Shown here: positions 23,754-34,886 of the stretch, in pieces
Layout of the letters: every line of letters begins with the position of its first letter
Position numbering within the stretch: position 1 is the stretch's first letter
Assembly: GCA_022264855.1 (NCBI GenBank)
Contig: JABYQU010000009.1
Span: forward strand, 682,001 to 746,000
Direction: 5' to 3'
Length of the DNA: 64,000 nt
Origin: Lenzites betulinus
Taxonomy: Eukaryota; Basidiomycota; Agaricomycetes; Polyporales; Polyporaceae
Translations under genes and position numbers: made by a program
Notes under the pieces: model-generated
Told to the model about the DNA's origin: nothing
Database searches by the model: none
The model's input: only the letters and a program-made list of their open reading frames with translations

Positions 23754-25046
23754 ATGCCTCCGCTGCCATCTTCGCTCGATGAAGAAAGCTCGAACTTGAT
23801 CTCGTCGCTGGAGCGCAGGCAGAAAGACTTGGCTGGTTTCCAGATTCCCCGGCTGCGCCAATGTACAGGACCACTGAGCCAACAACAGCAGTACGCCGCG
23901 GAGCTCCGCGATGACCTGGACGTGTTCTCGACGCAGCTTGAGGTGCGTCAAATTGACGTCTAGTGCATATAGCACCGTAGACATATCTGAGTAGACGCTC
24001 GATATTGCAGTGGAGGACCAGCGGACGGAACGGGCACGCAGGGAGCTGAGGCAGATCGTCGAAGAGTTCAAGACCACTCTAGCAAGGTGTGTTTGCGAAT
24101 CTCGTCCCATTCTATTTACAGCGGTCTAACACGATTTGGTTCTAGTTTGCGCAAAGATATGCGCGCCGCGGTATTAGCGTCGAAACGCGCGATTGACTCG
24201 CAGCAGGTGTCGCGGCGGGAAGAGCTCCTGCGCTCGTCCGCCGTGAGCGAGAAGCAAACATTAAACGAGAAAGTGACGTGAGTGTAACCTTGTGTCCTCG
24301 CAGCGTCTCCTGTTGACACGCTCTCCGCTTACGCAGCGAGGACGCGCTCATGAAAGCAAATAACGACGTGACAGAGGCCCTGCATCGGACCATTGGCCTG
24401 ATGCAAGGGGAGCTCGAACGTTCCGTCCTGTCCACGCAGCTTCTCGGTATGCGTCGCGTCGTGCCCCCATTTCACCTGTCCTGACGCTCCACGCACAGAA
24501 TCTTCCACCGCGGCTCTCAAGTCGACGTCCACGACGCACGACGTGCTGTCCTCCCTCATGTCCACGTCCAAGCACCTCATCACCGCGCTCGAGAAGTCGG
24601 ACTGGCTGGACCGCCTGGTCGTCCTCGCCGCACTCGCCTTCTTCGTCCTCGTCGTCCTGTTCATTCTCAAACAGCGTCTGGTCGACCGCGGCCTCCGCAT
24701 CGCGCTCTGGTGGACGCGCTTCGTGCCGGACTTTAGCGGGGACGATGCGCTCCTCGCGATGGAGAAAGGTGACGCGGTCCTTTCCGCCACCGGATCTAGT
24801 GTCGTCGCGGCCGTATCCACGGTGGTAGCGAGTGCATCCACGGTCGTCGCGTCGCTGGCGAGCTCAGCACTCTCGAGCGAAAGCAGCGCACTGACTGAGA
24901 CTGCCTTCGCGGAATCGCCAACGATACCCGCTGTGGCAACCCTATCCCCATTGGTGGACACCGTTTTGACTTCGCAAGTTCTTCCGACTCCCAGCGACCC
25001 GGAAGTACCACCAGAGGTGACTTCCGGACAGCACGACGAGCTATGA
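23754..25046 (+). CDS. SEC20: SNARE protein Sec20
   Basis: ER-resident SNARE used in Golgi-to-ER retrograde fusion. The start at 23754 (MPPLPSSLDEESSNLISSLE) gives a helical N-terminus; exons continue with TLDIAVEDQRTERARRELRQIV, LRKDMRAAVLASKRAIDSQQ, EDALMKANNDVTEALHRT-IGLMQGELERS, then the SNARE helix ESSTAALKSTSTTHDVLSSLMS-TSKHLITALEKSDW. One transmembrane segment follows (LVVLAALAFFVLVVLFIL). After it comes an unusually long lumenal tail of about 120 residues rich in Ser, Ala, Thr and Val. There is no HDEL: the protein ends QHDEL, whose last four residues (HDEL) do match the ER retrieval signal, which supports the lumenal placement of the tail. Five short exons precede the main one. Confidence 0.85.
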
Positions 25047-25170
25047 CCTCTCCCATGCACTTGCGTGTATTTATGTGACGTTTGGATTGACGAGATGATG
25101 ATGGACCATTGTATGCCCGAAACCCGGAAAATGCTGATACAACAAATACAGCGACAGCGCGGAAACATGG

Positions 25171-25961
25171 CTATACGCCGTCGTAGCTAGCACCGCCAGC
25201 CTGAAGCAGTCCTGTGAGCCGGCATCCGAGCGCCCGAAAGCGCAGGCTTACCTTGCGTAGCTTGACGACGATTGGCTCCTCCTTCAGGTCATCTTTCTCC
25301 CGCGCGGGCACCTCTACCGAGTACACACGCAGCACGCTCTTCACGTCCGCCGAGTGCACGGAGATCTACAGCAACCGCAACCGCACGCGTCAGTCCATCC
25401 CGCCCCGCGGGACCAGAGACGCGCGACGCACCTTCGCCTTGCGCATGACCTTGCAGTTGGGGCCGATCCAGACGACGAGGATGAACTTCTCGCGCGTAGA
25501 CTCCTTGTCGTTCGAGTACTGCACGCGCACGTACGCGTACGACGCCCGGCCGTCCTCGAGGTGGTCGCGCAGCTCCGCCAGGCCGCCCGATCCGGTCGAC
25601 GTGAGCTGCAGCTTGTCCGAGCGGTCGGACTACGCATGCGCGTGTCGGCGTGCACGCAGCGCAATATTACGCGGAGAGTGCGTCGTGTTCAAGTCGTACG
25701 GCGAGTTGATTTATGGGTGTGTGTGCGGTGTGGCGGGCAGCGTGTGAGCGTCGAGAATGCGGACACGCGCTCGGCGCGGGGATCGGGCGCGCGCACCTCG
25801 TAGTCCAGCAGGAGCCAGTTCGTATCCGTCTTGTCCGAGCGGACGTCCTGGTATGCTGCGTGATCACCACGGTCAGATATTGCTCGCTCACTCGCACATA
25901 AAGCCTCCGGGCGCGTGTGTTACTTACCTTCGTCGATCTTGGGATCGGAGACGTCGGCCAT
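25171..25961 (-). CDS. Coactosin-like actin-binding protein (ADF-H domain)
   Basis: Small cytoplasmic actin-filament binding protein made of one ADF/cofilin-homology domain. Exons leftwards: 25961-25928, 25855-25797, 25629-25432, 25365 onward, and a last short exon to the stop at 25171; all phases agree. The protein reads MADVSDPKIDEAYQDVRSDK, TDTNWLLLDYE, LQLTSTGSGGLAELRDHLED, ASYAYVRVQYSNDKESTREK, FILVVWIGPNCKVMRKAK, ISVHSADVKSVLRVYSVEV and ends AGGASYDGV. Length (about 140 aa) and the AGGASYDG end match coactosin. The second intron (25796-25630, 167 nt) is longer than usual. Confidence 0.88.
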
Positions 25962-26539
25962 GCTGAGAGAAAGAGAGCTGAAAGTCAAAGAGAAAGCCGA
26001 GAATTCAGAAGGGAAGAAATGGAGGCGGGGACGGCGGAGGCGGTGGTGGTGGTGAGCAGGACGGCGTGCCCGTTATCGTTGCCGCATCCCGACGCACTCG
26101 GCGTTTGCCGGGCGCTCGTCGCTGCTGACGGGGTTTGCCGATCCTCCCAAAACGGATATTGATCGCTCGCTACTTGGGCGCTTCACGACGCGCGATGGGC
26201 CAAGGTTCCGGTCCAAAACAGGGTAGGCCCAGGTCTAGAACTGGTCTCCTGATTCCGGGCAAGAGACAGGCTTGGATAGGTGCTTGGAGCACCGACAAGA
26301 AAGCACAAAGAGCCACTATAGGCCACTTTGTTATACAATCAATAGCCTTCTAACTAAGCTTCTGGACCTGAGGCAGGCTCGGAACCAGGCTGTCGACAGG
26401 AGTCCAGTTTCGGCGCTGTTCCAAGCCTGTTCCGGAGGGGAACCGCGGGCAAATGCGCGTCGTGCTTACTGCACTCATTCTTGCAACGACTACGGACGGC
26501 TGCTGGCTTTTGTCAGGTCTCGTTTTGCCTTGCTCCGCC
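25962..26539. other. Intergenic, divergent promoters
   Basis: Between coactosin (-) and the RRG9-like gene (+). Nothing recognised. Confidence 0.4.
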
Positions 26540-27214
26540 ATGCTTTCTGCTCTTCGTAGTGTCAAGGCTCGCGCTGTATGCGTCTCTGCACCTCGCCGCA
26601 CACATGTCAACTTTTACAACACCGTCGCGGAGCTCACACGAACGCACTGGAAAACGGGTGCCCACCCTGCGCCGCGATCCATCGTAGAGGAAGAGGACGA
26701 CGAAGACTGGCCAGCACCACAGAAGGAGGAGCGCGTCTCTGACGAGCCAGACCCAGAGACTGACGAGTCGGCGTCGGCGTCGACGTCCACGCGCCCGCTC
26801 CAGCACCGGCCGTACGCGATGAAGCCCGAGCTGAAGCCGACGCCGCAGGAGTTCGCGGCGCACCGCAAGACGATGCAGCGCAAGTTCCCCGAAGGGTGGG
26901 CGCCGCCGCGCAAGATCTCGCGCGAGGCGATGGACAGCGTGCGCTCGCTGCACGCGATCGACCCCGGCCGGTTCTCGACGCCGATCCTGGCGGAGCGGTT
27001 CCACATCAGCAAGGAGGCCGTGCGCCGGATTCTGAAGAGCAAGTGGGAGCCGACGCGGGACGAGAAGGTGCGGCTCGCGGCGAAGGAGCGCGAGGCGCGG
27101 TCGCAATGGAAGATGCAGAAGAGAGACGCGGAGAGGCAGAAGCACGAGGCGACACAGGAGGAGTATCGCATCGAGCCGGAGGAGAGGCAAGAAGACAAGC
27201 TGACGTTCACATGA
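26540..27214 (+). CDS. Neugrin/RRG9-family mitochondrial protein
   Basis: Intronless, 224 residues. I take the Met at 26540 (MLSALRSVKARAVCVSAPRR) because the following stretch is a good mitochondrial presequence, while the upstream in-frame Met adds a hydrophobic segment not expected of the family. An acidic, disordered stretch (EEEDDEDW) is followed by the neugrin core: EGWAPPRKISREAMDSVRSL, then FSTPILAERFHISKEAVRRI-LKSKW, and a charged coiled tail. Family members act in mitochondrial genome or ribosome maintenance and respiration; that role is inferred. Confidence 0.8.
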   Translation: MLSALRSVKARAVCVSAPRRTHVNFYNTVAELTRTHWKTGAHPAPRSIVEEEDDEDWPAPQKEERVSDEPDPETDESASASTSTRPLQHRPYAMKPELKPTPQEFAAHRKTMQRKFPEGWAPPRKISREAMDSVRSLHAIDPGRFSTPILAERFHISKEAVRRILKSKWEPTRDEKVRLAAKEREARSQWKMQKRDAERQKHEATQEEYRIEPEERQEDKLTFT

Positions 27215-27824
27215 GATTCTGTGAGACGGCTGTCAGGGCTTCGCAGCATCTCACGCTCCCGGTCGTGCATACTATATTACAGGTATATGTTCTGAACATC
27301 CTTGGCAGAACGGCGTTCTAATTTTCATACAGCGTCATGATTTACAGGATTATAATGTCACTACATCCCTTTTGCTATTCGAATCAATTGCAATCCGCAT
27401 ACGGATGCCAGTGGTCTGCCAGTGTTCAAAGAATCGTACACCGCTATGCTCATTCGCAAGGCATGGCGACTCCTGGCCGTATGGTATTCCCTACAGGGCG
27501 CTACTATGAAGACCTGCCCCACTAGGCTATATGTAGGATCATTCGAACTATAGCCCAATTGTACCGCGTTAACTCAGCGTCCCGACTTCACAGTACACTC
27601 AGACACCACACATATCGCACTATATGCGCATGACGGTCCAACTCATAAGACAGGCGCAAATGCACTGCATACTATACAGGACAATAAAGTACACGATCAT
27701 GGCAACAAATATGTTACAGGAATACGCGGTACGAGACCAGCGGGGCACATGCGTTACATTACTAACGTGCGAGCAAGGTAGGAATTGCAGGGGCGATGAC
27801 AGTACGTGCCGATAGGCATAAATA
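27215..27824. other. Intergenic between convergent genes
   Basis: AT-rich shared 3' flank of the RRG9-like gene and the first caspase-like gene; no feature seen. Confidence 0.4.
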
Positions 27825-29608
27825 TCACATTCCGAAAGGCGTGTGGAAGTTGGAAGATTGGCGCAGACTGGCAAGCTGTTGCGCACGACAAGGGGCGTCA
27901 GAGATCTGGTATAGATCGAGGTAAGGGAGGAGGGAGACAGACCTGCGCGCGAGGAGAGGTGACTGGCTCGGGCGCGGGCGTGCCCGTCGCTTTTCCGCGC
28001 TGTGTCATGCGCATATTGTGTGCCGCGCTGTACTTGGCGAGCTCTCGTCTGGAGTCAAACGGAGGTGAGCACATCGTACCCGAAAAAGTCGTGTCCTCGC
28101 AACTTACCTAACTGACTGCAGGAGCTCAGCATGCGTTTGGTGGGGGTCGATCCCTGAAGACTCGTGTTAGTACAGACACTTCGAGTACCGGAAAGCTTCG
28201 ACATTGACGTACGCAGCGCATCTGTGAAGGCCTACCAGACGGGATGAGCCGGATGTTCACAAATCGAAGGACAAGCTGAAACATACCTTGATGAAGAAGC
28301 CACCTTTCCGTCCGCCATATGTGACCTGGCTATCCATACACGCGGACCACGACGTCTGCTCGGGAGAAACCCGATCAGTATACGTCTCCGACTACAAAAT
28401 GCTGTCACACTCACGACGTCTGGCCCAGGCGACTGTGGAGGCATGGTGTTGCTGCGCGTCCTGGTATGCCGACCCTTCATCCACGCGAACTGGGTCGAGG
28501 CGCGCGCCGCCGTGTGCTGGACGTTGATCTGCTCCATATCGGTGCTCTGCGCGCGGGTCTTCCATGGCGAACGCGCTGGGGTTGCGTCAGCAGTTCATCC
28601 AGAGCCTGCGCAGAAGGGGGGACATACGAGCGAAGGTGGTGAGGGGCGAACACGGAGAAGTGAACCCGTCGGAGAACACGTTCGGAAGATCTGAACCGTG
28701 GTGTGAGTATTTGGGCGGGGCCCGATAATGCGGTGAACAAACCTGATGCCGTGCCGGAATGACAGCAGTCGAAGATCATCTGGGGGAGCTGCGTTTGGAT
28801 ATCAATTCGAAAGATGGGGATAGAAGACGTACCACGCAGCGCGCGCCCGAGGGCAGGGAGTCGACGATGATCTTTCGCACATCCTGTCAGCAGACGGTGA
28901 GTATTTCGAGCACCTGGGGAGCCAAGTTGGTCTGCTCACATCGTCTTTGATGTAGTTCTCGAAGCTGTTGGTCTCGCGGTCGAGAATGGCATCGACGGGG
29001 ATGAGAGCTGGATGGGTTTGCGTGAGCGAAGGCACTCTCGTGGAAAATAGACTGATGTACTTTCGTCAAGGCCGTCCTCCTCCGTCCCGTCCTCGTTCGT
29101 GACTTGACTACCATGGCCAGAAACTAGAATCACAGCTTGGTAAGTAATGCTATGCGCTCATGACAAAGATGATCGCTCACAGGAGAAGACGAAGCAGTCC
29201 CCGGGCTGGGCACCCTCGACCAACTCACGCATAGCGGCAAGCTGCGGGAACATGGTGAGTACAATGGCCCACCCCACGATGGTCCCCCCAGTCCGCGCTG
29301 CGAAACTTACTATGTTCTTTCGCGTGGGCCATGCGTCCTGCTCCAGGTCGGGTTCATCTACAAGGACAGTGATGTCCTCATCCTTGTACCCGTATACATC
29401 TGCCCGACGTCGTCAGCATCCTATCGAACAGACAGGCAACACATCCCGGCTACTACTCACCAATCAACAGTTGCCGGAGGGTCTTCGGGTCTTCATGCGC
29501 CCCCCTCAGCTCCCAGACAGGGTCGATCTCCTTCAAAGTGGTCGAGTACTCAATGCCGATCAGCAGCGCCTTCTTGACGTTGTGGTCACGTCGCGACAAG
29601 CCAGGCAT
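27825..29608 (-). CDS. Caspase-like (metacaspase-type) protein A, 343 aa
   Basis: Cysteine peptidase fold of clan CD, related to fungal metacaspases. Fourteen exons leftwards: 29608-29461, 29399-29311, 29241-29181, 29123-29061, 29007-28940, 28883-28833, 28779-28743, 28690-28628, 28575-28415, 28355-28287, 28231-28213, 28153-28108, 28048-27943, 27875-27825. Every junction is GT-AG and the total is 1032 nt, in frame. Key parts: KKALLIGIEY, LRGAHEDPKTL, YGYKDEDITVLVDE, the catalytic His in SGHGSQ, LIPVDAILDRE, IKDDDVRKIIVDSLPSGAR, the catalytic Cys in FDCCHSGTAS, and DVTSWSACMDSQVTYGGRKG. The stop seen just after residue about 190 falls inside a 52-nt intron. There is no N-terminal Pro/Gln-rich prodomain. 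It is paired with a second copy at 30840-32635. Confidence 0.85.
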
Positions 29609-30839
29609 GGTGATCGTCGGCAATCGGGACGTGCAGCTGCGAAGAACGGGAGCCTGAGCAGCAAACAGCAGGCAAGTGGAAGAGAGAGATCGTGAAAGCG
29701 GAGGGGACGGACGGCGGGCCTTCAGCGCGGGGTATATAACCACCAGCCCGGCTCACACATCATCGTTTCAGCAAGCGAACCCTCTTGGAGCTGTGCTAAA
29801 TGGGGCGGCGGTGCGAATTTGAGAGAGACCGGGAGCCAGTCGCGCGAGTGGCACTGCTGCGCTGCCCCGGACCCACGCGAGCGCCCACAACTAGCCCCCA
29901 TCGCGATCGCGCTTGGAGAGTTCGCGTCCCCATCGGTGGTGCCTTACGTCCGCATCGACGCCTTCCGAGCCCTGCTGGACAGGGTGTGTGAGAACGCCTG
30001 CCCGGGTTGGTCTAGCGCGTCCACGATTAGAGCTCGGGCGGGCGGCCTGGGGCTTGTGTATCAAATACGCCGGGGATTCCCTGCAAGCACGACACGCGGC
30101 GTGTGGTTCGAAGATTGCTAGTCCGTCCACACACAGCGCCGAGCTGTCCGCTCGATGCAGGCAGCGGAGGGACGCTGATATGTGTGGGAGCGGTACATTG
30201 CCTTATGGCATTGCCCGGGGTGAGTAACCCCCGAGGACCGCGGCGTCTCGCCCCCGTGGAGAGCACCAGCGGCTCGGACTCGGAGGACTTCCCCGCCTGG
30301 CTATCGATTGCGCCATCACCGAGGGTAGACTCGGGCACTCGTTGACTAGAGCTCTGCTTACGATGACCTGTACGGCGTACGCTGCTGAGAGACCAGACTA
30401 ATAATGCGGGGACCTTAGTGATCAAGGCACTAAGCGGTGGTGATGGCAAGACAGTGACTCGTATGGTGGCACGCACTAGTCGTGATTTAGGCTCGCGTGG
30501 TCAACGTTCAACGGAAAATATATCGAGCCTGCAAGCGAGACGACTCGGACAACTCGCAGCCATCCCAGTGGCGAAAGCCTCCTACGGCTCTCGGAGCTGA
30601 TGATCTCGTCCTAACGGGGATGCATTATTGTACAAACCTTAAAGGGAGTGAAGAGAGAAGAGCCGAGTATAACAAGAAGAGTATGCAGCGGCTGGTGACC
30701 GGGTACAAAAAGAGATAGTATCGTACACAAGCATAGACTTGACAACGTATGAGTGTTTGCGTCAAAAATCATAGTGCAGTTGCGACTTACCTCTTAATAA
30801 TCATGAGCTTAAGAGCACCATCTACATTCGTAGCGCTAT
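29609..30839. other. 1.2-kb spacer between the two caspase-like genes
   Basis: Lies upstream of copy A and downstream of copy B. A TATATA sequence at 29733-29738 is about 125 bases before the ATG of copy A. Frames near 29819-30121 have no domain. No transposon signature found. Confidence 0.4.
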
Positions 30840-32635
30840 TCACAATGTAAAGGGCATGTTCAGGATGCCATGGTGTCGCAATGAGCCAAGCTGGTGATTA
30901 TCAAGCCGGTGATTAATTGAGCCCTGCTCTTCAATGAGTAGTACGGGGACACACCTGAGGTATGGGCGTTTCAACATCCTGTGTATATTCCCGCGGTGCC
31001 TTGTCCAGGACACATTGGATCTCTCCACTGGAGACGAGTTATTGTATACACATTGCTAGGGTATGGGCAGGTGAGAGAGAAGAGAACGCACGGCAATTCA
31101 TGTAGTAGTTTCACATGAAGCGGCTTCGGGTCCTTTGCTGTTAAAATATCACCATCACAGAGTCAGCTCTCTAACGAAGGGACATGTTCTGCAAGGCCCG
31201 ACTTACTGAGCGCCTGAACAAATGCCTACTCGCAATCGCCTTGTCAGCCTGTAGCGCTGCGATCACACGGACCGCGAGACGACCGAGGACACTCACCCTC
31301 ACGAATGTGCCTCCCTTACTATTGCCAATTGTGTTATCTCCGTCCTTGCAAGCAGACCAAGAAGTCTAAGCGCAGGGTCAGTCCGAATGACTATCACATT
31401 ACACTGGAATGGTTCACAAGGTTGGGTTCCTTAGAAGGGTCATACGAAGTGGCAGAACTCTCATTCTTCGAGCTCTTCGCGGTGATTTTCGTTGAGCCTC
31501 CTGACTCGGGGATGTGCTTGTTCGGCAATCCAGCTGTAATTCAGACCGTCAGTCTGGATTCCAGTTCGCACTAATAAATGTCTTCACGCACAGAAGTTCT
31601 TGTGCTCCGAAATCGAAGCTGCGCGGCACATATATTTGAGCCCGGGGTTACACGGATGTCACAGAATAACGAGGACTCACGGGAGCGCACAGCTACCACT
31701 GGAGACGGCTGCGATTCGTCGTCGTCGTCGGTCACGTCAGGAAGATCTAGTCGTCGTTCAGTGCATGCGGTGACGTTTTGTAATGGTAGACGTACCTGCG
31801 GCGGTTCCAGAGTGACAGCAATCAAACACCATCTGTACCCTTCGTAAGACCCACTTTCCAGCTTCAGGCGACTGCCGCTTACCACACAACTGGCACCTGC
31901 AGGTAGGCGCATGAAAGTGGCTCGTATTTCCTGTGTTGATGATGAATGTGTGCTCGCAATGATGATTATAAAGCGCGCTCACGTCGTCGATGATACAATT
32001 CAAGTACTCGGAGTTGTCTTCGCTTGCCAAGGAGTCGCAAGCAAACAGGACTATAATGTATCGACATAAGCTGAGCTGTATACAGACTCGGAGGCTGACA
32101 GACCTTCATCCTTCTCGTCCTTTTCATATTTATCTGCGACCGCATGAACTTGACCGCCGTGACCGGAATCTGTGGAGGTCGGGAGGTTTTCGTCATTACT
32201 ATAACATGCCAGATGTGCGCGTTAATATCTTACACATGAAAACAAAGCGATCCCCTGATTGCGCATTGCGAACCAGGTCTTCCATTTCCCTGATCTTCAA
32301 ATTGACATATTTAATGAGCCATCTGGGTCATTACGGGTTATGATGAACCTACAATGTTGGCTCTAGTAGGCCAAAACTGAGCGCGATCCTCCTCAGACAT
32401 CCTTGTGTCGTCTTTGAGAATGACTATGTCGTCCCAGCTGTAATCATATTTTTCTGTATGCCTTCCCTCAGTACAGCCAGGAAGCAGAACGTAAATGACA
32501 CTCACCATAGAGAAGTTTGCGGAAAAGCTTTGTGTCCATGTGAGCACCGGGGACAGGGACCTCGAACATCTGCGGCACCTCCCGCACTCCAATGAGGAGG
32601 GCCTTCCTGCGAGGTCCAGACGTGAGGACGGGCAT
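30840..32635 (-). CDS. Caspase-like (metacaspase-type) protein B, 294 aa
   Basis: Paralogue of copy A. Thirteen exons leftwards: 32635-32506, 32453-32353, 32294-32234, 32169-32104, 32050-31983, 31930-31883, 31832-31796, 31533-31418, 31365-31297, 31225-31207, 31137-31092, 31027-30955, 30890-30840; 885 nt in frame. Motifs: RKALLIGVRE, VPGAHMDTKLFRKLL, YDYSWDDIVILKDD, catalytic His in YSGHGGQ, CIIDDEIRATFMRLPAGASC, catalytic Cys in FDCCHSGTAA, LTSWSACKDGDNTIGNSKGG, YTQDVETPIPQ. Seven exons have exactly the same length as in copy A. The linker between catalytic core and TSWSAC is about 35 residues shorter, and one intron (262 nt, 31795-31534) is long. Both catalytic residues are kept, so it is likely functional. 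Confidence 0.82.
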
Positions 32636-34252
32636 GCTGTTTCCACGAGTGTATGTATCAAAGCTGAGCGATGCTAAAAAGCAGCTGGTAGAAGTAGAAC
32701 TTGGAGGCGATCGTCCTTGAGTCCTCGAGCTGAGGCCTTATGTGTCCTGGAATGCTGCGGTGCGCAGCGAGTCAGTGTGCCTAAAGGATGTATTCCCCGC
32801 GTCGTGCCTCGGAGACGATATCAGTGTCAAGAGTCAGACGCAGGGTCCACACCGCATGTGCTGTGCCCACCTGGCTGACGGATGAATGGTCTTGTGCACG
32901 ACGTGATTGCGCCGGTAGTCGCTGTGGCGGTCATCGCATGTGGACGGATGCTGCTCGGTGGTGGATTAGCCGAGGTAGCAAGCCACCGTCCAGCGCGTGG
33001 GACCGATGGGTGGCGCGGTGGGTTTGTCCAGGGGTCATTGAACGTGCGAGGAGAGTACCTGTGAATCCACCAACCCATTACATATGCCGTTAGATGGTCG
33101 ACAGTGGCTAACGCCTAACCTTGTAAGCTCATACTCCGAAACGGCGATCCTGAACAAGGTTCAATATCGTTACGTGGGCGCATGATTTGGCTGATATGTG
33201 GGGGCCGGATGCTACAGGATGATTGGGCATTAAATCGGAGGTGGACCCCGCGGTTTGGCGAGGGACACACACTATGGCATGACAGGCTGACGAAGGCGGG
33301 AAGTCTATCGCATTGCCCGGTGGCCCGAAGACGCAAGTGCCCAGTACAGACCATTATGTGGTGTCAATCGCCTGCGCGGATGTGTGAGAAGATTGGCCAT
33401 TGTGCATGGAAGTGGAAGCTAGATGCAGATACTCACGTTGTGGTTGAGAAGCTGATATTATCATCGCCCTGAAGCTTGGCGCTCCGGAACCCATGGACAG
33501 ATGAGTGCTATCTTTGTAACGCCTATTGTTTATGTGGCAGAGCCACGGCACACCAGTATCGGAATCATGGGCATCCGAAGGAGGGTCAGCAGGCGGGTGA
33601 CAGACTTAGCTCACCGCTACTACGGAGGTCCGCGGGCGTACGGGTCGTACCGCGTCTCGGCGCCGGGCACGCGTAATCCGCCGCAGTCGTCTGCACACCG
33701 CGTAGTGCACTACTACGACAGCGACATCGAAGTATTGACCGGCATCAAGAAGGGTAGCAACACAGATGAAGTGCAGTAGCACTACGTCAAATGTCAGAGC
33801 AAGGTTGGTATCCAGCGCACATGCAATGACTCACAGGCATGATTTAAATTCCTTGAGTTTGACGCACAAAACTGCTCAATATTGGCTCAGAGTGTCAACA
33901 AGCAATCGCTCATCAACATAAATCATTAATAAAATGCGATCGTATCCTGCCAACTAGACAAGCAATGCACGGTAGTAAGTATACTAGAGCGAAGGCTTAG
34001 TTTGTCAGACCGAACACCCTATGAGATCAGATGAGCTCGGAGCCGACGAGTCAGAAATTCTCTTACCCGTATGGCCAACAGTCGAGTACCAGAATATCAT
34101 CCGTCACGGTGGCTCAAGCTGAAGGTGAGAAGTACTAGTCGATGCAAGGCGGTCGGATGGAGCTGCGATGGCCCCAGGCTGTGACGGTAGTGAAAGGCTT
34201 GACGAGCGCCTAAAATATGGGTTCGGCAATTTCCGAGTAGTTCGTGCTCCAC
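32636..34252. other. Intergenic, 1.6 kb
   Basis: Small frames only. One rightward frame at 33501-33779 (92 residues) is moderately protein-like but has no domain and no clear splice partners. No third caspase-like copy could be found here. Confidence 0.35.
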
Positions 34253-34260
34253 CTTCAGAC
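34253..34260. repeat. 8-bp target-site duplication, left copy
   Basis: CTTCAGAC, identical to 34748-34755 on the other side of the element. Confidence 0.85.
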
Positions 34261-34747
34261 AGGACCCCTGCAAACCCACCAAGAGCTCATATCCCAGAAT
34301 CCCCGAAAATGGGCCCGAAGGGCCCGGAACTTACATGAAATTTAGGTCGATTTCCCCGAAAATGGGGCATCCAGCCGCCGAGGTTAGGTCCCGGCCACCC
34401 CCGAAAACAAGCCATCCCGGGGATGGTTATATGACTTAACTCCGAAAGTAAGTCCTGCTGGGCCGTCCAAACGGCCCAACGTCCGGCTCGGGCTGTCTGG
34501 GGACGAAATCCGCCTGAAGAATACAGAAATTGACCCGCCGGCCTCCGAGCCCGGTCGGGCCGGGGAACCCGCAGGGCGCTAAACGGGCGCCTATAGCCAT
34601 GTTACGTGCGTCCTACCCCCCGAATCCGGCGTAGCCGGCCGCATCTTATGTGAAAATCCCCGAAAACTGCCCGATTTTCGACCCCCGAAAACCGCCCAAA
34701 TCGGCCTCCAAACGGATATGAGCTCTTGGTGAGTTTGCAGGGGTCCT
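34261..34747. mobile_element. Non-autonomous hAT-type MITE, 487 bp
   Basis: Inverted repeats of 34 bp at 34261-34294 and 34714-34747 begin AGGACCCCTGCAAAC and differ at one base. They are flanked by the 8-bp direct repeat CTTCAGAC, the target duplication size of hAT elements. No frame for a transposase is present, so it depends on another element. The inside is GC-rich and carries five copies of CCCCGAAAA (starts 34301, 34354, 34399, 34658, 34683), probably sub-terminal transposase-binding repeats. The near-perfect ends and TSD suggest recent movement. The superfamily call rests on TSD length and TIR form, not on a transposase. Confidence 0.85.
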
Positions 34748-34755
34748 CTTCAGAC
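34748..34755. repeat. 8-bp target-site duplication, right copy
   Basis: CTTCAGAC, matching 34253-34260. Confidence 0.85.
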
Positions 34756-34886
34756 TGAAGAAAGAATTAAAAGTCACACAAGCACCTAAAATATCTGCAG
34801 CGAGAGCCTGCGCGTATTTGATATTCTTCCGGTCGTACATCGTGGTAGTATTCAAATAGATACTGCAAGAACTTGGACCAAATATC

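Noticed and set aside
26513..27190. Leftward 225-residue frame, Leu/Arg-rich
   Set aside because: It is the shadow of the RRG9-like gene; the Leu/Arg bias comes from Glu/Lys/Ala codons on the other strand.
27825..29608. Caspase-like copy A as truncated
   Set aside because: The apparent stop falls inside a 52-nt canonical intron and the C-terminus aligns with copy B.
33501..33779. 92-residue frame as a third caspase-like remnant
   Set aside because: It lies on the other strand and shows none of the caspase motifs.
34301..34691. CCCCGAAAA repeats as a CRISPR array or telomeric repeat
   Set aside because: Copies are 9 bp, irregularly spaced and confined to an element with inverted ends and TSD.
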